64,000 bases of DNA from Caulobacter sp. (GTDB lineage Bacteria > Pseudomonadota > Alphaproteobacteria > Caulobacterales > Caulobacteraceae), in assembly GCA_029866155.1 (NCBI GenBank), contig JARWZW010000069.1:62001-126000 (forward strand), given 5' to 3'. Below are positions 27,063 to 36,186 of this stretch, piece after piece. The notes beneath the pieces were generated by a model. The model was not told the origin of the DNA, searched no databases, and was given only the letters and a program-made list of their open reading frames with translations. How positions within the stretch are numbered: the first letter of the stretch is position 1; the number at the start of each line of letters is the position of its first letter. A program made the translations under genes and the position numbers.

Positions 27063-28235
27063 ATGCCTCTCACGCTGCGCCTTGGTTGCTTCTACGCCGC
27101 CGTCTTCATCGGAACCGGCGCCAGCCTGCCGTATTTTCCGGTCTGGTTTCGGGCCCAGGGCCTGAGCGGGGCCGAGATCGGCGTCATTCTCGCCGCCCCC
27201 ATGATGGCCAGGATCGTCGCCGGACCCCTGCTGGCCATCTGGGCTGATGGCTTCCGTCTGCGGCGTACGCCCCTGATGCTGATGGCCCTGGGGTCTGCCG
27301 CCGCCTACGGGGCGCTGGGATTGCTGCAGGGCTTCTGGCCCTGGCTGATCGCCTGGGTCATCGCCACCTGCCTGCTGACCACGGTTCTGCCCCTGGGCGA
27401 CGTGCTGGGGATGCGGCTCGCCCGGCGAGAAGGATTTGCCTACGCCCTGCCGCGCGGCCTGGGCTCGGTGGCCTTCATCATCGGCAATATCAGCGTGGGA
27501 GCCCTGCTGACCCTGTTCCGGCCCGAGCTGGTGCTGTTCTGGACCGTGGGGGCGGCGCTATTGGCCGCGCTTGCCGCCGGTGCGCTGTTGCCGCCCGAAC
27601 CGGTGCATGACGGGCATGAGTCCTCGCCAAGGCCGCCTCGCTGGCGCGGCCTGTCCGAACTGATGACCAACAGGTTGTTTCTGCTGGCTGTCGCGGGCAG
27701 CGGACTGATCCAGGCGACCCATGCCTTCTATTACGGCTTCTCGGCCCTGATCTGGCGCAAGGAGGGAATTGCAGAAGGCACGATCGGACTGCTCTGGGCG
27801 ACCGGCGTTGTGGCCGAGACCGCCTTCATGTGGTTCTGCGAACCCTGGCGTCGTCGCTGGGGCCCTGAGCGGATGATCCTGCTCGGCGGGGTCGCCGCGA
27901 TTGTCCGATGGACCGCCTTTGCCTTCAGTCCGCCCCTCTGGATGCTGTTTCCGCTCCAGGCCTTGCATGGGCTCAGCTTCACCGCGACCTTCTTTGGCGC
28001 CCTTTCCCTGATTGACCGCCATGCGCCGCCCCATACGGCCTCGGCCGCCCAGACCATCAGTTCGGCCCTGTCCAGCGGCCTGTTCATCGGTCTGGCGACC
28101 CTGGCCTCGGGCGCGCTCTATGACCGGTTTCACGCGGTGGGATATCTCGGCATGAGCCTGATGGCCGCCGGCGGCCTGATGGTGGCCCTGACCCTGCTCA
28201 GGCCCGAGAACCGCAACGCAGCGCCTCTGCGATAA
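27063..28235 (+). CDS. MFS transporter, 3-phenylpropionate/HcaT-like family
   Basis: The 390-residue protein has 12 hydrophobic segments. LGCFYAAVFIGTGASLPYFP followed by VWFRAQGLSGAEIGVILAAP is the typical start of the PPP/MFS_1-like (HcaT, LacY-related) subgroup, and a second copy of the half-motif appears at SALIWRKEGIAEGTIGLLWA. The substrate is unknown. No ribosome-binding sequence is visible before ATG 27063; a palindromic repeat sits there instead. The gene ends about 80 bases before the MDR dehydrogenase. Confidence 0.87.
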   Translation: MPLTLRLGCFYAAVFIGTGASLPYFPVWFRAQGLSGAEIGVILAAPMMARIVAGPLLAIWADGFRLRRTPLMLMALGSAAAYGALGLLQGFWPWLIAWVIATCLLTTVLPLGDVLGMRLARREGFAYALPRGLGSVAFIIGNISVGALLTLFRPELVLFWTVGAALLAALAAGALLPPEPVHDGHESSPRPPRWRGLSELMTNRLFLLAVAGSGLIQATHAFYYGFSALIWRKEGIAEGTIGLLWATGVVAETAFMWFCEPWRRRWGPERMILLGGVAAIVRWTAFAFSPPLWMLFPLQALHGLSFTATFFGALSLIDRHAPPHTASAAQTISSALSSGLFIGLATLASGALYDRFHAVGYLGMSLMAAGGLMVALTLLRPENRNAAPLR

Positions 28236-28314
28236 ACTACGGTCCCTTCCTTCGCGTCAGACTCGAACCTGGCGCCGTCCGGACATAGACTGGCGACCCA
28301 TTTTGGAGAGACCC

Positions 28315-29328
28315 ATGCGCGCCCTCGAACTCAATGACGGATTTGGCCTTGAGAATCTGAAGGTGGTTGACCGGCCCGACCCAGTGGCCGGGCCCGGAGA
28401 GGTCCTGGTGCGGATGCGGGCGGTGTCCCTGAACTATCGCGATCTGTTGATGATGCAGGGCCAGTACAGCCGCAGCGCCGCCAGCCTGCCGATCACGCCG
28501 TTCTCGGACGGTTGCGGCATGGTCGAGGCCATCGGTGAGGGCGTGACCCGGGTCGCCGTGGGCGACCGGGTCTCCACCCTGTTCTTCCAGAACTGGATTT
28601 CAGGCCGGCCGACTCCTCAGTCGCAGATGTCGTCCCTTGGTCAGCCCATTCCCGGCGCCGGCCGCGAACTGGCGGTCTTTCGCCAGGACGGCGTGTCGAA
28701 GGTTCCGGAATTCCTCACCGACGCCCAGGTCGCGACCTTGCCCTGCGCCGGCCTTACGGCCTGGCGCGCCCTGTTCGAGGACGCCGATCTGGAGCCGGGC
28801 GATACGGTCGTGCTGCAGGGGACCGGCGGGGTGTCTATCTTCGGCCTGCAGTTCGCCCGCGCCGCCGGCATGAGGACGTTCATTACCTCGTCCTCGGACG
28901 CCAAGCTGGATCGAGCGCGGGCCCTGGGGGCCCATCACACCCACAACTACCGGACCGATCCGGCCTGGGCCAAGGCGGTCAGGCGCGCCACCAACGGGCT
29001 GGGGGCCGACTTTGTCATGGAGGTGGGCGGAGCCGGCACTCTGCAGGAAAGCCTGAAGTCCGTCCGGATCGGCGGTCATGTCGCCATCATCGGCATAGTC
29101 TCCGGCGCCGGAGAGCCTTTGCAGACCGGCTGGCTGATCTCGACCAGCGCCCGGATGCAGGGTGTTTCCGTCGGCTCCAGGTCGATGTTCGAGGCCATGT
29201 GCCGTGCCATCGAGCTGCACCGGATCGAGCCGGTTGTGGATCAGTCCTTTCATTTCACCGAGGCGGTCGCGGCGTTTGAATCCATGCGCGCCGGCGCTCA
29301 CTTCGGAAAGATCGTGCTGACCTTCTGA
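28315..29328 (+). CDS. MDR-superfamily NAD(P)-dependent alcohol dehydrogenase/quinone oxidoreductase-like
   Basis: The 337-residue protein has the N-terminal GroES-like domain (VAGPGEVLVRMRAVSLNYRD, FSDGCGMVEAIGEGVTRVAVGD) and a Rossmann domain with VLQGTGGVSIFGLQFARAAG and GADFVMEVGGAGTLQESL. The classical structural-zinc cysteine cluster is absent, as in quinone-oxidoreductase-like members. ATG 28315 is preferred because GGAGAG lies just upstream; a TTG at 28303 is the alternative. Substrate unknown. It seems to be a single-gene unit. Confidence 0.88.
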   Translation: MRALELNDGFGLENLKVVDRPDPVAGPGEVLVRMRAVSLNYRDLLMMQGQYSRSAASLPITPFSDGCGMVEAIGEGVTRVAVGDRVSTLFFQNWISGRPTPQSQMSSLGQPIPGAGRELAVFRQDGVSKVPEFLTDAQVATLPCAGLTAWRALFEDADLEPGDTVVLQGTGGVSIFGLQFARAAGMRTFITSSSDAKLDRARALGAHHTHNYRTDPAWAKAVRRATNGLGADFVMEVGGAGTLQESLKSVRIGGHVAIIGIVSGAGEPLQTGWLISTSARMQGVSVGSRSMFEAMCRAIELHRIEPVVDQSFHFTEAVAAFESMRAGAHFGKIVLTF

Positions 29329-29432
29329 TCTTCATGGCAATTGGGCGACCTGTCGAAAAGTTCATCTTTCCGACGGTTGCCTTGTCGCCGGCGAAAGTTG
29401 ATAACTGCGTTATGTGGCCAAGGGGGCGCCCC

Positions 29433-29654
29433 ATGCATGCCGTCGTCGAACTGATTGTCAGCGTTGTTGTGTGGATGGCCGTCACGGCCCTCAATCATTT
29501 TGGCGTCCAGGTCAGCCTGCCGAAAACAGAGCCAGAGACCGAACGGGTGATTACCCGTGAGAACGCCGAGAATCACCAGAAGGCGGCGGCAAACAGCCAA
29601 GCCTGCCCCCCGCCTGTGCGCCAGCCCGCCTCTGCGGGCGCCTCGATCGCCTGA
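29433..29654 (+). CDS. possible small single-pass membrane protein
   Basis: An ORF of 73 codons begins at ATG 29433 with AGGGGG about 7 bases upstream. Residues 3-18 (AVVELIVSVVVWMAVT) form one hydrophobic segment, followed by a polar tail rich in Glu, Asn and Pro. I recognise no family. The well-placed ribosome site and the membrane segment favour a real gene, but the length makes this uncertain. A longer reading from 29334 lacks a ribosome site. Confidence 0.45.
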   Translation: MHAVVELIVSVVVWMAVTALNHFGVQVSLPKTEPETERVITRENAENHQKAAANSQACPPPVRQPASAGASIA

Positions 29655-29793
29655 TCTGATTCATCTGTGAAGAAATCGTTGCTGGACGCTTAACGCGGCG
29701 CGGTTTCGCGGGTAGTTTCCCCCTGTGCGCGAGGCCGAAGGGCGGGGTCCCGTGCAGTGATGGGGCCGCCCCCGCCCAGGACAGCGACCGCGC

Positions 29794-32466
29794 ATGAAGG
29801 TCAAGAAGCGCCCAGCCCTCGATTTCACACGAATCGCACCGGAGGGGTTGGCGCCGCGGTTCGAGCTCGGCGCTGATCTACGACCCGACGCCCCGCCAGT
29901 TCTGGAAGCCGATCTGCAGATTTTCGATGCCCCCCTGGACAGTCCCGCGGACGACGCGCCTACAGAAGACAAAGCTTCTCTCATGACCACCGAGCCGCCT
30001 GCCGGGCCGCCGCCCCTGACCTTGACGGATTCGGCCAGTCTGTCCGGCGCGGGCTCCGCTCCGCCGGCTCCGACCTTTGCCGAGGCAGGTCTTGCACCGT
30101 TCACGATGAGCACGACCCGTGTCGCAAGGGAGTCCGGCGGGGCGGCGATCTGGGTCGCGGCCTGTATCGTTTCCGCCATCTGGGCTGCGGCGCCCCTGGC
30201 CTATGCCTTCGGCTACAGACAGGGCGTGGCCCCGCTGCAGTCCGATCCAATCGCCCTGGCGGTCTTCGGGCTGCTGGTCGTGGGGCCCCTGGCCCTGATC
30301 TGGATCGCCGCCTATCTGATGCGTCAGGGTCAGAAGCTCTCCACCGAGATCCGTAGGACCCAGGCCCTGGCCCAGACCATGGTCGGACCCGCAGCTCTTG
30401 CAGCCAGTGAGGCGGGCGCTGCCGTCGCCGGCATCCGTCAGCAGATCGAGTCTGCCGCCCAGTCGGCTGCGGACGCCCGCGAAACCATGCTGGCCCTGCG
30501 CCAGGCCCTGGCCGAGGAAACCGGCCGGCTCAGTGAAGCCGCGGCTTCAGCGGATCGGACCTCCCAGAGTCTCGTCCAGTCCCTCAGCCGCCAGCGGGAA
30601 GCCCTCAGCGCCCTCAGCGGCGAGCTGGATACACGGGCTGCTGCAGTGGCCGACACCATTTCCATGCAGGCCCGGATGGTGGCCGACGCCTCCGACCTCG
30701 CAGAGACCCAGTTGCGAGAAGCCGAGGCGACCCTGGCGGCCAGGGCCGCCGATCTGGCCGCCGCCGCCGGTGAAGCCAGCGACGCCGCCCGCGTGGCCGG
30801 CGAGGATCTGGCCCGGCAGGTCGCCCGACTGGAAACTGCGGGAGTGGGGGTTGGCGACCAGATGCGTATCGTCGAGGCCGGCCTGTCGGAACAGCGCGCC
30901 TCACTGGTCACCGTTTCCCATGCAATCCGGGCCGATCAGGAGGATTTCGCCGCCCAGGCCGAGTCCCGCGCCGCCCAGCTGGCGGAGTTCATGGTCCAGG
31001 CGACCCAGAGCGCATCCCATCTGGGCGACACAGCGACCCGGGGCGGAGACACCCTGCGGGGTCTGATCGGCGAAGCCGCCGCCCAGATGCAGGCCTTGCT
31101 CGACACCGCCGCCTCCGAGCGCGAGGCCCTGACCGACGAGACCCAATCGGCCCTGTCTCTGCTCGCCGAAACGGCCGCCGCCAAACGCCAGTCCCTGGCC
31201 GATGAGTCGCGCGGCGTTCTCAACCAGCTGTCCGAAACCGTGGCGGTCGAGCGTGAGGCTCTTGTTGGCGAGGCCCATAACGCCCTGACACTGCTGACCG
31301 ATGCTGCGGCCGGCGAGCGGACCCGGCTTGAGCGCGAACTGCGGGAAGCGGTCGACCGCCTGACCAGGGTGGGCAAGGACGCCCAGGACGCAGCTGAAGG
31401 CCACGCCATCGCCGCCCGTGACAGGGTAGACCAGCTGAATGAAGCGGCGTTCTCGGCCCACCAGAAGGCCGATGCCGTGTTCCAGGCCCGGCTGGACGAG
31501 GCGCGCGATCTGATCGACACCTCCGCCCAGCTGGTCGAACAGGCCGGCGCCAGAACCGCCGAGCGGCTCGAGGCCGGGGCGGCCTCTGCGCGAACCACCC
31601 TGTCAGAGCTGCAGGCTTTGCTGGGCGAACTGGAGACCCGGGCCGAGGTGCTGCCTCAGAAGGCCCTGGCCCAGGCCCAGGAGGTCAAGGCCGCGGTGGA
31701 TCGCGGCATGGATGATCTCGTCCAGTCCGCCCGGCGAACGGCCGAAGAGACCCAGGCCATCGACCTGGCCTTCCAGGACCGGGTGAAACGCAACTATGAC
31801 ATGCTGACCGACGCCGTGAAGCTTATGGGCGTCGTGGCCGGTGCGGGAGGTTCTGGGGCCGGTCCGGCCGGCCCGCCGCCAACGCCCAAGGCGCCGCTTC
31901 GCAGCCGGGAGGTCGGCGGCGACCTTGCGGCCGGGCTAGGGGGGCGAACCCGCCTGAGGTTGACACCGACCGCCACGGACGAAGAATTCCGCAGTGTCTT
32001 CGAAACGGCGAGCGGTCGTCCGCCTGTCCCTGAACGCCCGGTCGAGCCCGACGCGGCCCTTGGCTGGAAGGATCTGTTGTCCTCCATCGAGGGCGACGAC
32101 AGCGACGCCGAGGCCCAGGCCGAGCGTCTACTGGCTGAGATAGAGGCCATGGGCATCGATCCTGCCGCGCTTCTGCCAAGAAGCCGACTCGATGACATCG
32201 CCGCTGCGGTCCAGACCCGCGATCAGCAGGGCGCTAGGGAAATCGTCCGGCGCCTCGCGCCTGCGGCGATTCGGCGACTGGTGCGTCGCCTGTTCTCCGA
32301 TGCCGCCCTCAGGGGGCAGGCGGAGCGCTATCTGCGGAGGTTCACCGGGATGCTGGATGAAGCGGCCGAACGGGACCGTAGCGGCCTGCTGGTGGCCTCG
32401 CTGTTGTCGTCCGACGCCGGCAGGGCCTGGCTGTTGCTGGATGCGGCTGCCGGCGACCTGGCCTGA
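29794..32466 (+). CDS. tipN: TipN-like polar localization (birth-scar) coiled-coil membrane protein
   Basis: The 890-residue product has the layout of Caulobacter TipN, which is about the same size: a soluble Pro/Ala-rich N-terminus (1-110), two membrane segments at about 117-140 and 154-176, and then a very long alanine/glutamate-rich coiled coil (about 180-690) with many AAxAxR and AEREALxxE heptads. A smaller C-terminal domain (about 750-890) contains FRSVFETASGRPPVPERPVE and DAALRGQAERYLRRFTGML. In Caulobacter TipN marks the new pole after division and helps place flagella and orient chromosome segregation. The assignment rests on architecture and length, not on an alignment. It is a single gene with a hairpin after it. 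Confidence 0.78.
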   Translation: MKVKKRPALDFTRIAPEGLAPRFELGADLRPDAPPVLEADLQIFDAPLDSPADDAPTEDKASLMTTEPPAGPPPLTLTDSASLSGAGSAPPAPTFAEAGLAPFTMSTTRVARESGGAAIWVAACIVSAIWAAAPLAYAFGYRQGVAPLQSDPIALAVFGLLVVGPLALIWIAAYLMRQGQKLSTEIRRTQALAQTMVGPAALAASEAGAAVAGIRQQIESAAQSAADARETMLALRQALAEETGRLSEAAASADRTSQSLVQSLSRQREALSALSGELDTRAAAVADTISMQARMVADASDLAETQLREAEATLAARAADLAAAAGEASDAARVAGEDLARQVARLETAGVGVGDQMRIVEAGLSEQRASLVTVSHAIRADQEDFAAQAESRAAQLAEFMVQATQSASHLGDTATRGGDTLRGLIGEAAAQMQALLDTAASEREALTDETQSALSLLAETAAAKRQSLADESRGVLNQLSETVAVEREALVGEAHNALTLLTDAAAGERTRLERELREAVDRLTRVGKDAQDAAEGHAIAARDRVDQLNEAAFSAHQKADAVFQARLDEARDLIDTSAQLVEQAGARTAERLEAGAASARTTLSELQALLGELETRAEVLPQKALAQAQEVKAAVDRGMDDLVQSARRTAEETQAIDLAFQDRVKRNYDMLTDAVKLMGVVAGAGGSGAGPAGPPPTPKAPLRSREVGGDLAAGLGGRTRLRLTPTATDEEFRSVFETASGRPPVPERPVEPDAALGWKDLLSSIEGDDSDAEAQAERLLAEIEAMGIDPAALLPRSRLDDIAAAVQTRDQQGAREIVRRLAPAAIRRLVRRLFSDAALRGQAERYLRRFTGMLDEAAERDRSGLLVASLLSSDAGRAWLLLDAAAGDLA

Positions 32467-32499
32467 GCTGCGTCCGGGCGCGATGGCCCGGACAGCAAA

Positions 32500-32525
32500 C
32501 CGCCCCGGAGCAGGCTCCGGGGCGG
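32500..32525. terminator. hairpin between convergent tipN and rcnB-like genes
   Basis: CCGCCCCGGA (32500-32509) pairs with TCCGGGGCGG (32516-32525) around a six-base loop. Downstream on the plus strand is CTGGTTTC and on the minus strand TTTGCTGTCC, so it could serve as a weak bidirectional terminator. Confidence 0.6.
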
Positions 32526-32567
32526 CTGGTTTCGAAAGCGCCTGGCAAGGGGCGCCGGCACGACGAC

Positions 32568-33056
32568 CTAGTTGTTGATCACTTCATAGATCAGGCCGGT
32601 GGCGATCGCGGCCAGAATGAAGTCGCTGCCCGAACGATACCAGTAGTAGCCGCGCGGCGGGTGACGCAGGCGGTAGCGCCCGTAGTCATAGACCACATAG
32701 CCGCGACCCCGGTAGGACGGCGGCAGATAGGCCCCGCGGCGCCAGGCGTGATAGCCGGGACGGTAATAGGGGTTGCGGTAATAGGCTGACGGCGGCGAGC
32801 CATAGTGCCAGCGGTTGCGATAGTAATAGCCGTTGTGGCGGGCGCGATCCCACCGCCGGTCGTCCCGATGATCATTGCGGTGATCGACCCGGTTGTCATG
32901 CCGCTGGTCCATGCGATGGTCCCGGCGCTGGTCGCCGCGGTCATGGTTGCGTTCGGACTGGCCTCGGCCGTCACCGGCCAGGGCGGGAGACGCTGCTGCG
33001 GCGATGGGACCAGCGACGCAGGCGACGGCGGCGATCGCCATCAGAAAACGTTTCAT
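32568..33056 (-). CDS. RcnB-family periplasmic protein
   Basis: The 162-residue product has a Sec signal peptide (residues 1-27, ending SPALA), then a strongly charged His/Asp/Arg-rich region (about 30-75, repeated HDNR/HRND-type motifs) and a tyrosine-rich tail with YYRNPYYRPGYHAWRRG and RGYYWYRSGSDFILAAIATG. This is the organisation of the RcnB family, small periplasmic proteins linked to nickel/cobalt homeostasis in E. coli; many alphaproteobacterial members have unknown roles. ATG 33056 is preceded by AAGGACATC. It faces tipN tail to tail. Confidence 0.86.
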   Translation of the reverse strand: MKRFLMAIAAVACVAGPIAAAASPALAGDGRGQSERNHDRGDQRRDHRMDQRHDNRVDHRNDHRDDRRWDRARHNGYYYRNRWHYGSPPSAYYRNPYYRPGYHAWRRGAYLPPSYRGRGYVVYDYGRYRLRHPPRGYYWYRSGSDFILAAIATGLIYEVINN

Positions 33057-33474
33057 CGTGATGTCCTTTCATTCAAAGGCGCTGCCGCGATTCCTTGCGG
33101 CGACTGTTCGACCCTCGACAGACCTGCAGGATCGGCCTGGTCACCTGAACCGCGCCTGAACAGGTCTTTCAGCATCCGGGACCTTTGACAGCGCCTGCTG
33201 CGCGTCTTGACCTGCTCGGACGGAGAGGGGGGTTTCCTGACAAAAAATGAACAGCCGCAACGGCCCCGGTCACACTGTGGAAAGGTGTGTAAAGCGCGCT
33301 CTACTTTTCAATGAACGAGATCATAACATCGATATAGTAGAGAGAAGAAAATCGCAGAAAACTGCTATCAGGGGCTTCGGATTAACCCTGCTTTCACGGC
33401 CTCGGCTCTTCCCTATGCATTGTGATTAACACGAAGCGGCCGCCAGAAGTGCGGCCTTGATGGGAACCGGCGTC
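33057..33474. other. intergenic region, no gene recognised
   Basis: About 400 bases separate the rcnB-like gene from the small Sel1-type gene. The middle part (33297-33370) is notably A+T-rich for this window. It contains a pair of 7-base arms, CTCTACT (33299-33305) and AGTAGAG (33336-33342), and a CACAC/GTGTG pair at 33271-33289. It presumably holds the divergent promoters; no convincing -35/-10 pair was found. Confidence 0.5.
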
Positions 33475-33750
33475 ATGATGATGAGCCTTGAAACCACAGA
33501 CCGCCAGCCGCTCCCCGTTCCGGGACCGGACTCCTCGGGCGACGATCTCTTCCGGATGGGGCTGATGTACTCCACCGGCCAGGGCGGCGCCCCGCTGGAC
33601 TATGTTTCCGCCCACATGCTCTTCAACCTGGCCGCCATGCGCGGTTCGATCGAAGCCAAGCTGTATCGCAAGGAACTGAGCCAGGAGATGCCGTCCAACG
33701 ACGTCGCCGAGGCCCAGCGCCAGGCCCGTGAATGGCTCGCCAGGGCCTGA
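33475..33750 (+). CDS. small Sel1-repeat-type protein
   Basis: The product (91 residues from ATG 33475) holds roughly two Sel1-like helical hairpins: LFRMGLMYSTGQGGAPLDYV and SAHMLFNLAAMRGSIEAKLY, ending in a helical RQAREWLARA. Sel1 repeats are TPR-like protein-binding modules. Several ATGs in a row (33460, 33475, 33478, 33481) make the exact start uncertain; GGGAA lies before 33475. No signal peptide. It points away from the convergent OPX gene. Confidence 0.7.
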   Translation: MMMSLETTDRQPLPVPGPDSSGDDLFRMGLMYSTGQGGAPLDYVSAHMLFNLAAMRGSIEAKLYRKELSQEMPSNDVAEAQRQAREWLARA

Positions 33751-33789
33751 TCCAGACTCCGCGAAGTTCCTTCAGGCCTTCCAGCCAGA

Positions 33790-34545
33790 CTAGCGACTGC
33801 TGCTGTTGTTCAGCGCATAGCTGAAGCCCAGGCTGACCGGGATAAGGTCGCGGAAATACTGCTGGATCAGCAGGCCGGCTTCGGAGCCGGCGTTCCGCGG
33901 TACGAAGATGATATCGAAGCGCCGGAGCGGAACCAGGTCGGACCCGGCCCGCCGGATTCCGGCCTTCAGATCCACCGTCCGCTTCATGGCCCGGCCGTCC
34001 GGCCCCCGGCGCAGGATGGTGACCTGATTGGGTTGGGCAGAGGCGCGAAACCCCCCAGCCTGGATGACAGCCTGGAGCGCATTGATGTCGCCGGGCATGT
34101 CATAGATTCCGGGGCGCTCGACCTCTCCGCCAACAAACACCTTCAGGGGCTGAGCGGTCCGGACCGCGACCGTAACGCGCGGACGCAGCAGTTGGGCTGC
34201 ATAGGCCCGGGTCACGAGGGCCTCCAGTTCCTGCAGGGTCCGGTCGGCGGCCATCAGCGGGCCGGCCAGGGGCAGGAGTATGCGGCCGTCTGGCTGGATC
34301 ACCAGGGTCTTGCTGAGTTCGGGCGCCGACAGCACCGAAATCTCCAGTTCGTCGCCCGGATAGACCCGATAGGGCGGTTCCGCCTCGGTCCAGTCCGCAT
34401 AGGCGATGTCCGGAAAGTCCGCTGCGGCCCTGCGGTCTGACGAGGCTCCGCCGAGCCAGCTCAGGGGGCTGGCCGCATGAGTCGCGGGCGCCGCCGCCGA
34501 AGCTGCGGCGATGAGCACGGTCAGGGCATGTCTGCGGCTGTGCAT
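33790..34545 (-). CDS. polysaccharide biosynthesis/export (OPX, Wza/HfsD-like) protein
   Basis: The 251-residue protein has a signal peptide (MHSRRHALTVLIAAASAAAP plus ATHA), a polysaccharide-export domain at about 58-130 (YRVYPGDELEISVLSAPELS, VIQPDGRILLPLAGPLMAAD) and an SLBB domain (KVFVGGEVERPGIYDMPGDI with NALQAVIQAGGF). A C-terminal helix-like tail follows. It lacks a lipobox Cys, so it is probably not a lipoprotein, and it is short compared with Wza. It would form the outer-membrane part of the export channel for the polysaccharide made by the genes to the right. No Shine-Dalgarno is visible before ATG 34545; upstream in-frame starts overlap the divergent gene. In Caulobacter hfsD, hfsA and hfsB form a similar group, but there all are co-oriented. 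Confidence 0.87.
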   Translation of the reverse strand: MHSRRHALTVLIAAASAAAPATHAASPLSWLGGASSDRRAAADFPDIAYADWTEAEPPYRVYPGDELEISVLSAPELSKTLVIQPDGRILLPLAGPLMAADRTLQELEALVTRAYAAQLLRPRVTVAVRTAQPLKVFVGGEVERPGIYDMPGDINALQAVIQAGGFRASAQPNQVTILRRGPDGRAMKRTVDLKAGIRRAGSDLVPLRRFDIIFVPRNAGSEAGLLIQQYFRDLIPVSLGFSYALNNSSSR

Positions 34546-34568
34546 GAGCAGAAGGTTAAGGAGAATGG

Positions 34569-34584
34569 GTAACGGACCGTTAAC
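34569..34584. promoter_or_regulatory. candidate CtrA-type binding site in the divergent OPX/Wzz promoter
   Basis: GTAA-N7-TTAAC at 34569-34584 differs by one base from the Caulobacter CtrA consensus TTAA-N7-TTAAC. It overlaps a 13-base palindrome (34570-34582, TAACGG-A-CCGTTA). A further GTTAA half-site begins at 34555. It lies in the 86-base region shared by two divergent genes. Confidence 0.4.
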
Positions 34585-34609
34585 GACGGGCGGCCAAACC
34601 TGCCCACGG

Positions 34610-34617
34610 GCTAGAAC
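34610..34617 (+). promoter_or_regulatory. candidate -10 element of the Wzz-type gene
   Basis: GCTAGAAC fits the Caulobacter sigma-73 -10 consensus GCTANAWC exactly and lies 14 bases before the ATG at 34632. No good -35 is found at the usual distance, consistent with an activator-dependent promoter or with chance. Confidence 0.35.
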
Positions 34618-34631
34618 AGTCGCGGATTCGC

Positions 34632-36134
34632 ATGGCTTCCACCACAACCTGGACCTCGGTTCCCCATGACGGCCCGGCCCTGTCGGTCTGGCCAGGTGGG
34701 CCGAGCTATGGCCCGAAGGATTTTGCGGTCCTGCTCTGGCGCGAGAAGTGGCTGATGCTCGCCGCCTTTCTGGTGGTGCTGGTTCTGGGCGCGGGCTTCG
34801 CCATGACCTTGAAGCCCAGCTTCACAGCCGGTTCCAGCCTGCTGATCCAGCTGGGCCAGGAGTATGTCTATGAACCCAGGTCGGGCGACGCAGGGCGGGG
34901 GGCTGTCGCCAACACCGACGCCATTGTCGCTTCAGAGGCCGAGATCCTGATGGGCGCGGCGCTGCGCGAGCGGACATTGCGCCGGGTCGGGCTGGCTCGT
35001 GTCTATCCCAAGGCGGCTGAGGCCATGGCCAGGGCTGCGCCTTCCGAGCGCGCCGCCATCATGGCCTCGGCCGTCGCTGGCATGGGAAAGGCGATGGATG
35101 TCGGCGCTTCTCCCGGCAATCCTGTTGTTCGCGTCAGTTTCAAGCATGCAGACCCCGAGATCGCCGCCAAGGTCCTGAACGCCCTTCTGGAGGAGTATAT
35201 CGTCTACCGGCGCAGTGTGATGATCCCGCCGCCTTCCCGGGGCCTGGAGCGTCAGCGATCGGTCTTTGCGGCGCGACTGGCCGATGCCGACGCCGCCTAC
35301 CAGGCTTTTCTCTCGACCAACAATCTGGGTGATTTCGCAGCCCAGCGAAGTGGGCTCACCCAGATGCTCAGCCAGATGGAAAGCCAGAAATACAGCATCG
35401 AGTCCCAGCTTCAGGAGAGGAGCGCACGGCTCGCCTCGCTTGAGGGGCAACTTGTGCAGATCGCGCCGGAAATCGGACTATCCCGGGACAGCAACAACAG
35501 TGACAGCGACCGTCTTGCGCAACTTCGGCTGCAACGCGAGGAGCTCCTGGCTCGCTATCAGCCCGATGCGCAGCCCGTGACCGATCTGGAAGCCCAGATC
35601 AGCCAGCTGGAATCGGCCATGGCCCAGGGCCGGACCCAGGCGCCCGGGACCCGACGCTTCGGCATCAACCCTGTCTACCAGACCCTGCAGACCGAGAAGA
35701 TCCAGCTGGCGTCGGAGATCGCGGCCCTGCGTGGATCCAGGGAAGCCAACCTGCGTCAGATCGACGAAGCGACCCTGCAGTTGCAGCGCTTTGCGGCGAT
35801 CGAGCCGGAATTCATGGAGCTGGCCCGTGACCGCGACCTGCTGCAGTCGAATGTCCGCGAGTTCGCCATCAAGGAACAGCGAGACGAAGCGTCCCGGGAA
35901 ATCGGCGAGGAAACCACGGACAACATCCGCATCGTCGAGCGGGCCCGGCCGCCGATCTCAGGCTCCAGCCTGAGAAAGCCGGTCCTGTTGCTGTCGGTGA
36001 TGTTCGCCGGCTTCACAGCCCTTTGTCTCGGCCTTTTGCGCCTGTTTCTCAGGCCGGGACTGCCGACCGCCGCATCGGCGTCGCGGACACTGGGTCTTCC
36101 GGTGCTGGGCGCTGCGCCGCTGAAGAAGCGCTGA
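34632..36134 (+). CDS. Wzz/GumC-type polysaccharide co-polymerase (HfsA-like)
   Basis: This 500-residue inner-membrane protein has the co-polymerase layout: first membrane segment at about 40-60 (MLAAFLVVLVLGAGFAM), a Wzz domain (TLKPSFTAGSSLLIQLGQEY), a long periplasmic coiled coil (about 205-420, including AQLRLQREELLARYQPDAQP) and a second membrane segment near 455-475 preceded by the Pro-rich ERARPPISGSSLRKP. It lacks the cytoplasmic kinase domain of full BY-kinases; that module is the next gene. It controls chain length and links polymerase to export. It is divergent from the OPX gene. Confidence 0.9.
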   Translation: MASTTTWTSVPHDGPALSVWPGGPSYGPKDFAVLLWREKWLMLAAFLVVLVLGAGFAMTLKPSFTAGSSLLIQLGQEYVYEPRSGDAGRGAVANTDAIVASEAEILMGAALRERTLRRVGLARVYPKAAEAMARAAPSERAAIMASAVAGMGKAMDVGASPGNPVVRVSFKHADPEIAAKVLNALLEEYIVYRRSVMIPPPSRGLERQRSVFAARLADADAAYQAFLSTNNLGDFAAQRSGLTQMLSQMESQKYSIESQLQERSARLASLEGQLVQIAPEIGLSRDSNNSDSDRLAQLRLQREELLARYQPDAQPVTDLEAQISQLESAMAQGRTQAPGTRRFGINPVYQTLQTEKIQLASEIAALRGSREANLRQIDEATLQLQRFAAIEPEFMELARDRDLLQSNVREFAIKEQRDEASREIGEETTDNIRIVERARPPISGSSLRKPVLLLSVMFAGFTALCLGLLRLFLRPGLPTAASASRTLGLPVLGAAPLKKR

Positions 36135-36186
36135 GCCCGTCGATACGTTAGAGTCGGGTCCTGGCGTTTCCTTGGCGATTCGACGA

